Assembly (NCBI GenBank): GCA_030560485.1
Contig: JAKTTS010000118.1
Coordinates: 1 to 33,834 of the forward strand
Origin: Ascoidea tarda (nom. inval.)
Lineage: Eukaryota > Ascomycota > Saccharomycetes > Ascoideales > Ascoideaceae
DNA length: 33,834 bases
Direction of reading: 5' to 3'
Shown here: one piece after another, positions 25,730-33,834 of the stretch
Position numbering within the stretch: the first letter of the stretch is position 1
How the letters are laid out: the number at the start of each line of letters is the position of its first letter
Notes under the pieces: model-generated
The model's input: the letters and a program-made list of their open reading frames with translations, nothing else
The model's database searches: none
Told to the model about the DNA's origin: nothing
Position numbers and translations under genes: made by a program

Positions 25730-28700
25730 GGTGGGACTGGGATAATTGGGGTGATATATTATTACTAATCTTATTACAATTACTATAATTGTCACTATTG
25801 GTATTTTGTTTACTAACTAAGGGACTTACAAAAAAAAATTATCAATTGCAAATCTTTTTTAATAATTGTAATTATTACACGTAAAATTAGCTGCAAGAAG
25901 ACTAAACTAATTGATACTGGCAAGAAAATGTATCGAATTACCTAATTGTTAAATTGTCAGAATGGATTAAAGGCATTTGAACACTCTTCGTCAGCACCAA
26001 TCTTAAAACGAGTTTGAAAAAAGGCTTTTAAGAAGAATTTAAGAAAGGATTTTCAAGCAGATCTCTGATTTGTCAAAGAAAGAATCAAATGGAAAAGTGA
26101 ATTTTTTTACAAAATTTATAACGATCTCAGTTTTATTGAATAGCTATTAAGAACTCCTTCAGAAGTAATCGGAACAAGTACTCGATAGTTGGTAATGAAA
26201 TTGAACAATCAAATACAGGCATTAATCGAAATTGGGTTTTATTTCAAGTGAAGGAAAAACTGATCAATGAAGAAAAATAGCGAATAATAGAGATTATTAA
26301 AGAATAAAATTTAGCAAAAGGTTAGCAAAAAAAATATTTTAATAAGTTAAAAAAACCTAATCTAGTAACTTTAAATATCCTCAGAACTGGAAAAAAATAA
26401 ATTATCTTAAAATCGGCTATAATATAGAGTTGAATTAGGGAAAATCAAGATTTATCAAGATTTATCAGTAAAAACAGGATCCTGAAAGGATCTTCGGGAG
26501 ATTGGCTTTTTTGTGATCATAGGCTGAATCGAAACAACAATTTTTGAAGATTGATTTGGATTTCAGAATGCAATTTGAAACAATTGGTCACTTGCAAAGG
26601 GAAATACAGATACAGCTCTTTGATTAATAATGTGGTAAAAACAAGGAAATTGAACTGTCTTAGATGACTTGGAACAGATTTAATGCAGATTGTGGTTGTA
26701 ATTGGTGTTTGATAATATTTATTATTACTCATTATTTATTATGCAATATTTCTATAAGTATATGAAGTATATGGTAAGATTATATGTTTGATTATTGATG
26801 TTCATTGGGCCGAAGATTTTGAATATTTTTCAACCAGAATTTGTTTCACATTTGGCAGGTAGGATCCGGATAGCAAGAAAAACCACAAATAAATCAGTGA
26901 AAAAATTGGAATGTGAAAAAATTGGCGAGAATTGGCAAACAGCAATAAAAAGCTGGAATTTGTATGAAAAATATATGGAGATTGTATAAAAAATGAAATG
27001 TTAAAGAAAATGAAATCCGAATAAGAAAGTTCCAGAGGTGTCTCGCTGCCCTCCTAAGCTTCAATTATTTTACAAAAGACCGCACAGGCTTCGAGACATC
27101 TTGCATATTCTGCATGGAAGTTGAGCTAAATAGTCCTGTGCTGCAGCTTGAAACTCAAAACCTTCTTTGTGCTTACGTAGCTAGAACATTTTATTCTGGT
27201 TTTTTGCAGAAAGAGAAAATTGTTCGCGTACAAAAAACTAGGGATCTTTTATGTGCCACCACAAGGACAGACAACTCAACAAAAAATTTGGTTGGATACC
27301 TGATATCAGCAACAACAGACTTCGCTTTGATATGTTATCAACCTGCTTTCCACTGAAAGATAACCCGGAGAATCAAAATTCACTCAACAAATATCGCCAC
27401 CTATTGTATTGGTACTGCCCAAAGTTCAAATGATAAACAAGTAATTGCAGAAAAAGTTCTGCTTAGGTTGTGTTTTTAGTTAAAGTCGCACTTCTAAAAA
27501 TAAAAGCAGGAATCGAGTAATCAACTTATAATTCCGTTTTCCATATTCAAATTCTGAGAGGAATGACTTGGTTAGGAGTGTGTCTGGATTCGTGAGCACT
27601 GAGGCATTGTTGGAAATTGATAAATTGCTTTTTTTTATCTCGAATCTATCTAATTTCCCTTCTTTTTTTATTTTTATTTCATGTTGTAGCTGATAGTGGA
27701 AATTGGCAGAAGGAACAGTCATCTGCTTGGCTACGGTAATCAGAGAGGAAATTTGTGTGGAGCGATTACAGTTTGTTTGCAATCTCAAACAGATCTCGAT
27801 ATAATAACTTCGATACAATAACTTCGATAAAATAATGTTTGTGAAATGTTGCAGAGAAAGCCTAAATTTTGGAAAATGACTCTGATAATTTTTGTGAGGA
27901 ACGAATAGGTTGATGAAGGAATTTAAATTTTCAGGTTGAATGTATAATGTATTGCTGCTTTTGATAGTTTAGGAAATAGTTGGCTACTGGTAAATTATGA
28001 TAAACTAACCAATGGACAGTCCAATCAGGTAGCCACTTCTGTATTAAAGTATGTAGTTGTTTAAGCAGCTAATCAGCTGTATGCTTGAGAGTATGTTGAA
28101 GATACTCAACAATAAATTAGCAAATAATTAGCAACTTATGAGTGAATACAGGGCAATTGAAGAGCAATTAACCTGGAAACATCCGCGCAAGTGTTTGGTG
28201 TATTGGAAATCTTCCATTGATTAACCATTCTGAGCACAATTCTAAAATATCAGCTAGGGAAAATAAGTTTTATTCTAACTGCACTTGACCAGTGAATAAA
28301 TCCGAGGATTTGAATCAGTTATTCTGAGCATCGAGATTTAATTACAGATCTTCATTTTAGTTCTTTTGGCCGGATTCGATGTTTGAAAAAAGGATATCTG
28401 AAAATGTTTTGCCTTATTCTTTTCTCCTTTTTTTTTCTTTTTTTCATTTGTTTACAATTGCCTTTACACTTGGTGTGAAATTTGTGAAACTAGGTAAAGA
28501 GCTATTTTTCAAAATGTCTAGTCGTAGCCAGATTCGTATCGATATTAGCTTCAGCTGGAAAATTTAAATAATATTTTTTGATTTTACTTTATTATTTGAT
28601 TATTTAATTATTTGATTATTTGATTACAATATTTAAATAATATTTATACAGAAATATCGATTTTAATTATCCTCAAAAGGTTCTCATAATCTAAATATTC

Positions 28701-29490
28701 ACAATTATTATAAAACTCGAGTGGTAAATTAATTACATTTGGCTAACTCTGTTTAAATTCTTCACAGAAATCTTTGAAACCTCTGAAACAAAAAAAAACA
28801 CAAAGTAGAACAAAGAAAATTAAAGGGAAAAAGAACAAAAAGCTACATTATAAATAATATCCAATAACCAGAGGTTAAAAACCATAATAAGAAAACGGAA
28901 TGGATATTTCCTCAGTTCGGCAATAACAGTTGCTATTATGATCTCTCGTTTGCAATAAGCTTCACCAATCGAAAATCAATTCCTCTCGCTAAACTTTAGC
29001 TGCGATCAATTGACACTCATCCAATCGCTATCTTTTATTACCATCTATCCAGAAAGCAGTCGCACAGACAAAAGTGGTCAAAGAATGAAGAAACACTAAT
29101 TTAGACCAACAAAGAAAAGTTCCAAACCAGCAATATCATCTGATAATGGTCTGCTTGAACATCGCACCTGCAATCACCTCCACTTATGTAATCACCTTTA
29201 GTTCCGATTACCTAAGACGGCTGCATGCTCTACAGGAGCCACAGAAATGGGTCGCTCCGCTAAAACCTCTCCTGCTTTTGCTGAACGCTAATTTTTCCTC
29301 AGTTTTCTTTTCTTCCAGCTTTCCTCCACAAATACAGCAACCCTTTCGGTTTCCACACAAATGTCTGATTGATGCTCTTCCTCATCACTCACCATTCCAT
29401 CTCACATGTCCATTTTCTATCTCACTATTTCTATTTCTCAGCATCTCAGTATCTCAATACCGCTATAGCTTTATCTGTAGCCTTCAACTA
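25730..29490. other. Gene desert, middle part
   Basis: About 3.8 kb, AT-rich, without a recognisable gene. Open frames of 60-112 codons (for example 27114-27356 plus and 27480-27818 minus) look random. A canonical TACTAAC at about 25813 has no convincing partner splice sites. A CT-rich stretch from about 29250 precedes the 10-bp tandem repeat; the 150-codon open frame there (29146-29598) is pyrimidine-driven and runs into the repeat. Confidence 0.65.
28562..28645. repeat. 15-bp direct repeat flanking a TTATTTGATTA array
   Basis: ATTTAAATAATATTT occurs at 28562-28576 and again at 28631-28645, enclosing three TTATTTGATTA/TTATTTAATTA-type units. All AT-rich, so of limited weight. Confidence 0.6.
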
Positions 29491-29589
29491 CAACACTTTA
29501 CAACACTTTACAACACTTTACAACACTTTACAACACTTTACAACACTTTACAACACTTTACAACACTTTACAACACTTTACAACACTTA
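29491..29589 (+). repeat. Minisatellite (CAACACTTTA), nine perfect units plus a partial
   Basis: Nine perfect 10-bp units at 29491-29580 followed by CAACACTTA. Because 10 is not a multiple of 3, every open frame through it encodes the same 10-residue cycle (HFTTLYNTLQ on the plus strand). The perfect copies suggest recent expansion. Confidence 0.97.
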
Positions 29590-31380
29590 CCCTTTTAAGC
29601 AATTTCGGGTGGATCCAGAGAACAAAAACATACTATTGCTTACCACAAGACCTTCTCAGTACCGTATAACTACGATAATGCAAACCACAAATCATCACAA
29701 TACCATTGAAATACCACTACTGCACCGCTACAACGACAAGAGTCTTTCCAAAAAGATTGGTTTTTAGCCTGCTTTCGTAATTTCTAAACTCTTATCCTGT
29801 CAATTTTTCAATCTGAATACACAGAGGACCTTGCTCATAATAATCAAAACTACTAAAATATTTCAATTTATTGAATTTCCAATACAATTCAAATCCAATG
29901 TAATGTAATTTCTAGCTCCGTTTCAAAAAATACGATTCATCTTGTTGTTATTTCATATCTCGCTTAAAATTATTTGAGTTTATTTTTTTAACTCTAATCT
30001 AAACTCTGAACTGCAAGTTAATTTGAGCATAAACTTTATCAATTAAAATTCACAGCACGATGTTAAATTTTGAATTACAAAACTTAATATAAATGGTTGT
30101 TGTTCTTACTTCAGCAGACTCTAGATTTTTCACTGTCACCTTCTACTAACAGTTTCGAAATATGTGGTCGTCTTTGGAGCTGCAATTGAATATTACACTA
30201 GTTATTACCACAGTCAGCTGACACCCCATGACCTCTCTCTCTATGCTGCGTTGGACTCAGAGTATGTAGGTTGTTTTTCTTAATACTCTACATGCTGAAG
30301 TCTCAAAAAAAGTTCTGCTAATTTAGCTGCCGAATCTTGATTGACAGATAAATTGTATGTGTATATATAGGTGTGGTGGAGTATACTGTAACAAAATTTA
30401 ATAGGCCCTTTTCTCAACGATAATTTGTCAATGAAAAACTGTCTAGAAAGAATCTCTCAGCGGAATGCGAGTTCCGCAGATTGTAAGCAGTGTGTGTACA
30501 AAGCAGCAGCATATGCATGCATATTATTGACTATTGAGTTTTTTTTTGCTGAGCACCGATGTTTTCATCGACAGACATTTGGAAGTGAACAGTTAGATAT
30601 TTTTGTGATATTTACTTACCTGGATTCTTTAATTTGGATATGAAACACAGTTTCCAGTTTCCACTTGCAAAACAGGAATTTTCGTTAGCGGGACTTTTAT
30701 CAAAATTCAAAATTAAAAGTTTTGAATTTTTTCAACTTTAGTTTTATTCAAATTTTAATTTCAAAACTCCAATTTGAAAATTCAACAATCGAAAAATATA
30801 TTCCATTTTATCTGACAGAGTTTACAATGAACTATCTTTATTTTAATCTTAATCTTAATTGGAATTGGGATTAGAACTAGAATTTTAAATCGGTTATTTA
30901 GTTTCAATCTTTATTTCTTTCCAACTCATTTCATTATCTTAATCTCTTTTGTTCTTTTCAACTTGGCTTTATTATCTTTATTTATTTTAATATAAATTAA
31001 TCAAAATTTCCCAGGGCAATATATTAATGAAGCCTGTAATTCTTATAACCTCCTATTCCTATTATTATCATCGAAATAATATTAACAATAACAGTAGCTG
31101 CAGCAAGATTATCATTAGCAACAATTACTTTTCCTAATCAAATTTCCTCTTTCTATCTCTATTTTCTTCTCCAAGTTCCAAACATCAGCTACGATTCAAT
31201 TCACTTTACTTCTCTTTATTTCTTTCTATTTTATCTTATCTTATCTCATTTATCTTCACTTCATCCAGCTTCTAATTCCTAAATTCCATCTTTTTCTCAT
31301 CACATATCTACAACTATTGGCACCATTGCATAACCCTTACTTTATCCCTCTTTTTTTTGGCTATTATTTCCCCCAAACCA
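29590..31380. promoter_or_regulatory. Gene desert, right part, and upstream region of the 31381 gene
   Basis: About 1.8 kb. Contains TATATATA at 30362-30369 with a 70-codon open frame 62 bp downstream (ATG 30431, no family recognised), a perfect AT-rich hairpin at 30702-30730, and a CT-rich approach to the 31381 start with four TTATC (GATAA on minus) motifs at 31231, 31236, 31241 and 31250. Confidence 0.55.
30702..30730. repeat. Perfect 11-bp inverted repeat
   Basis: AAAATTCAAAA at 30702-30712 and TTTTGAATTTT at 30720-30730 with a 7-base loop; further AAAATTCAA-like words follow to about 30785. Confidence 0.75.
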
Positions 31381-33432
31381 ATGTCTCTGTACAACCTCTC
31401 CTCAAGCATTCCAATGCCTGTCCCACAAAACCCTTTGCATCTCTCAAACCAGTCATTTACCGATCAACAGTTTTTAATCAATAACCTTCAATTTTTCAAT
31501 GCCCAAAATTTAAACCTCCCTCCAGTTTCTCCAGTTTCTCCAGTTTCTCTCCAAACTCCAAACATCGTCAACTCCTATAATATCAACCATGGCCAGTCAA
31601 ATAATTACTCAAACCACATCGGTCTAACATCAAGTTACAACCATCCTAACACCTGTTCATCTTATTCAACTGTCACAACCCCAGCTTCTAGTCTTACAAA
31701 CTCAAGCTCCCCAGTTTCCTTCAATGAGTCAACTCCTCCTCAAACACCAATTGATTCCGATTCATTCCAACAAATTTCTCTTCAACCTTACGACAGTACT
31801 ACTACTATCAACAACAATAACAATTTCAATACACTTTCAAACCCAAATCAACACAACGATCTCCGTTATAAATTTCAATCAACGAATCAATTTCAAAGCC
31901 AATTTCAAAACCAATTTCAAAGCCAATTACAAAACCAGTTAATATTGCCTTCATCAGATCAATCCAACTTATTAACTGAATCTTATCCAAACTCTTCAAC
32001 TTTATTAAACTCTTCAACTTTCACTTCTCCCTCTCCTTCGGCTTCCAATTATACATATATTTCCAGTTCCGATTCTTTTGAAAATTCAAAATCCAATTCA
32101 GTACCATATGTTGTGAACTCAAACGATTTTTCATCAACGTCTCCTTGCTATCCAATCCCAGCTTCTTCTCTTTTATCCGACTCTTTTATGTATTTTGATA
32201 AAGTTGCAACTTCTCCAATCCGATATGACTATCCAAATGACAATAACAATAATAACAGTAATAACAATAGTAACAATAGAAATAACGGCAATAATTTTAC
32301 TAATAATGACACAAATAATAACTTGGGAAATCCAAATTATTATCAACAGAAATTAAACAAAAATCCACCTTTGATTACTAAGAAGCCAATTAAAATGCAA
32401 AAAACAATTGAACCACCAACATCTTTAAATTACAGCTTTAACTATAATTATATTACAAATAATATTACCAATAATATTACTACTAATATTAATAATATTG
32501 CTGATAGTAACACTAATAATGTTAACAAGAGTGCTATTGACAATCAGGTGTTAAAAACTGAAGAAGTTAATCTACCTGTTTCATCAGTTATTTTCTCAGA
32601 TTCCAAATCTGTTGACAGAATTAATAACAAGAATATTAAAACTAAAAAAAATAGAAATACCAAACCAAAAACCAATTCTGTTTTCAAAATTTCCAAACCT
32701 TCTCAGGTTAATAAAAGTTACAACCATATCAAAACTGAGAAAAAGCAACAAATCAGCACAAAAAACCCCATTCCTCCTTTGGAGGCTCTCAAAAGACAAA
32801 ATACCCAACCAGGTCCAATTCCTGCATCTGACCCCAAAGTCACAATAGACAAGTTAACTGGCGATGAGATAATAGAATTTGAATATACCAAAGCCAAAAA
32901 AAGAAAGATCTTTAAAATAAGATGTCCTGCCCATTTAGGCGAAAAGTATATGGAAATATTGGAGAATTACCATAAAAGAAAAGCCTTGAGACATAAACGC
33001 GATTCAATGTTCAATTCCCCAAACATGTCGTTTTGTATCAATGCTTTTGGTTCTTCAAATAGACAAACTAATTTCAGATTTATTGATACCAAAGAATTCA
33101 ATTTGGAATTGGAATTTGTTAAAAATCATGACAAAATCCTCAAAAAGTTATCAAAGCAGTTCATAGATAACAATACCATCTATCCAAATGCTATGGGTTC
33201 GGACGAGGAATACAAAGGTAACAGAGGCCAATATGAAAGATTTTGCAATATAATAGGATTGAAACTTTCGTATTTGAACACTGAGCTTCGTGGAAAAAAG
33301 GGGCTTCTCCAAAGAGCTGTTGATACATGGAAGAACACCAGAGAGAACGAATGCTTTCAAAGCAGAAGAGTTCGCAGACAAATCAAAACTGCTTCCAAAA
33401 GCTCCCCAATTGCCAAAGCCTTCCAAAAATAG
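31381..33432 (+). CDS. Asn/Gln/Ser-rich protein with basic C-terminal domain; probable transcriptional regulator
   Basis: 683 residues from ATG 31381; the frame is open a few codons upstream but without ATG. Residues 1-480 are low complexity: Ser/Pro/Thr-rich, a VSP triple (PVSPVSPVS, from a 9-bp DNA repeat at 31522-31548), a Gln-rich FQSQFQNQ stretch and long Asn tracts, as in yeast transcription activators. From about 483 to the end the composition becomes ordinary and folded-looking: TIDKLTGDEIIEFEY, a basic KKRKIFKIRCP, HKRKALRHKRD, then helices ELEFVKNHDKILKKL, YERFCNIIGLKLSYLNTEL, RGKKGLLQRAVDTWKN, and a basic end. Only three Cys, no zinc-finger, zinc-cluster, bHLH, bZIP or homeodomain pattern. 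I do not recognise the domain. The 8.8-kb gene-free upstream region is unusual for yeast and resembles that of some cell-fate regulators. Confidence 0.82.
   Translation: MSLYNLSSSIPMPVPQNPLHLSNQSFTDQQFLINNLQFFNAQNLNLPPVSPVSPVSLQTPNIVNSYNINHGQSNNYSNHIGLTSSYNHPNTCSSYSTVTTPASSLTNSSSPVSFNESTPPQTPIDSDSFQQISLQPYDSTTTINNNNNFNTLSNPNQHNDLRYKFQSTNQFQSQFQNQFQSQLQNQLILPSSDQSNLLTESYPNSSTLLNSSTFTSPSPSASNYTYISSSDSFENSKSNSVPYVVNSNDFSSTSPCYPIPASSLLSDSFMYFDKVATSPIRYDYPNDNNNNNSNNNSNNRNNGNNFTNNDTNNNLGNPNYYQQKLNKNPPLITKKPIKMQKTIEPPTSLNYSFNYNYITNNITNNITTNINNIADSNTNNVNKSAIDNQVLKTEEVNLPVSSVIFSDSKSVDRINNKNIKTKKNRNTKPKTNSVFKISKPSQVNKSYNHIKTEKKQQISTKNPIPPLEALKRQNTQPGPIPASDPKVTIDKLTGDEIIEFEYTKAKKRKIFKIRCPAHLGEKYMEILENYHKRKALRHKRDSMFNSPNMSFCINAFGSSNRQTNFRFIDTKEFNLELEFVKNHDKILKKLSKQFIDNNTIYPNAMGSDEEYKGNRGQYERFCNIIGLKLSYLNTELRGKKGLLQRAVDTWKNTRENECFQSRRVRRQIKTASKSSPIAKAFQK
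31522..31548 (+). repeat. CCAGTTTCT nonanucleotide repeat
   Basis: Three perfect in-frame 9-bp units coding Pro-Val-Ser in the 31381 gene product. Confidence 0.9.
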
Positions 33433-33834
33433 GCCCTGTGTTTGCTCTGTTGATGAAAACACTTGTGATCATTTCTTCACCACCACTTATACTTTTGCTT
33501 CATTCAATATACTGTCAATTTACCAATGACAGACGACAGATTAAAGCAGCCTGAAAAATTGAATACAGTCTTCAGTTTTGCTCTTCACCCCACCAATTAA
33601 TGAATATTTATTGCTCTCACACTCCACTCACACCACATCCAACTGCTAGCTGTGTCATATACATTTGCACTGATTATTACCTGATTCTGAAGCTGGCCAA
33701 CATCCTGCACTGTCTCCAGACATGCTGAAAACCAGCGGATTGCAAGGGAAATCTAAAAATTGCTTTTTCAACCATGGACATGTACTCTAATAAACATTTT
33801 TACTTTTCGCTTAGTGCCAAACTCAAACTAAATC
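33433..33834. other. 3' flank of the 31381 gene to the window edge
   Basis: 402 bp. Short open frames overlapping the end of the coding region are shadows. No further gene or RNA is visible before the edge. Confidence 0.6.

Noticed and set aside
25812-25895. An intron indicated by TACTAAC
   Set aside because: No convincing 5' splice site within a normal distance and no exon-like sequence on either side.
27803-27829. Two AATAACTTCGATA repeats resembling a loxP arm
   Set aside because: They are direct, not inverted, differ from the loxP arm, lack a spacer, and no recombinase gene is present; most likely chance in AT-rich DNA.
29146-29598. A 150-codon ORF running into the decamer repeat
   Set aside because: Composition is pyrimidine-driven, and the repeat is open in every plus-strand frame, so openness is expected without coding.
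22572-31380. LTR retrotransposon, other virus-like element or DNA transposon in the desert
   Set aside because: No terminal repeats with element-like ends, and no reverse transcriptase, integrase, capsid or transposase similarity in any frame I read.

Overview
The window reads as nuclear DNA of a budding yeast (Saccharomycotina). It is AT-rich, genes are compact and mostly single-exon, proteins carry long Asn/Ser/Asp homopolymer stretches, and most gene products match families known from Saccharomyces cerevisiae: Rap1, Ost3, a Thi74/YML018C-type transporter, Nsl1, ETF-ubiquinone oxidoreductase, Atg2 and the Rab GAP Gyp2/Mdr1. I see no rRNA, tRNA, CRISPR array, retroelement or DNA transposon. 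CTG is rare (none in the ETF-QO gene), and I cannot tell from sequence alone how the species decodes it.

Layout. 1-919 (minus) is the N-terminal part of a Rap1 homologue running off the left edge. It diverges from 1098-3086 (plus), an unrecognised coiled-coil/Asn-rich protein with three [ST]xIP motifs and many Ser-Pro-x-Lys/Arg sites. 3389-4453 (plus) is OST3, convergent with a 10-TM drug/metabolite transporter at 4656-5735 (minus). 6324-7110 (plus) is NSL1 (kinetochore MIND complex), split by a 64-bp intron. 7634-9667 (minus) is mitochondrial ETF-QO. 10802-12349 (plus) encodes a protein with two predicted coiled coils around seven or eight Gln-Thr motifs of the dynein-light-chain (LC8/Dyn2) type. 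12773-18967 (plus) is ATG2, enlarged by Asn/Asp-rich inserts. 19413-22571 (plus) is GYP2.

From 22572 to 31380 lies an 8.8-kb stretch with no recognisable gene. It holds microsatellites, a nine-copy 10-bp tandem repeat (29491-29589), hairpins and one GC-richer island (about 25200-25640) with a weak candidate secreted-protein ORF. It ends at 31381-33432 (plus), an Asn/Gln/Ser-rich protein with a basic, compact C-terminal region that is probably a transcriptional regulator of a family I do not recognise. A desert of this size in front of a regulator-like gene could be an extended promoter/leader, a long noncoding RNA region or a centromere; the sequence alone does not decide.

Functional themes. 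There is no operon-like logic, as expected for yeast. Three neighbours could share a microtubule/kinetochore theme: Nsl1 (recognised), the [ST]xIP protein (possible EB1/Bim1 ligand, inferred) and the QT-array protein (possible Dyn2 ligand, inferred). The best candidates for undescribed biology are the QT-array protein, the gene desert with its regulator-like gene, and the GC-rich palindromic elements in the otherwise AT-rich promoters.
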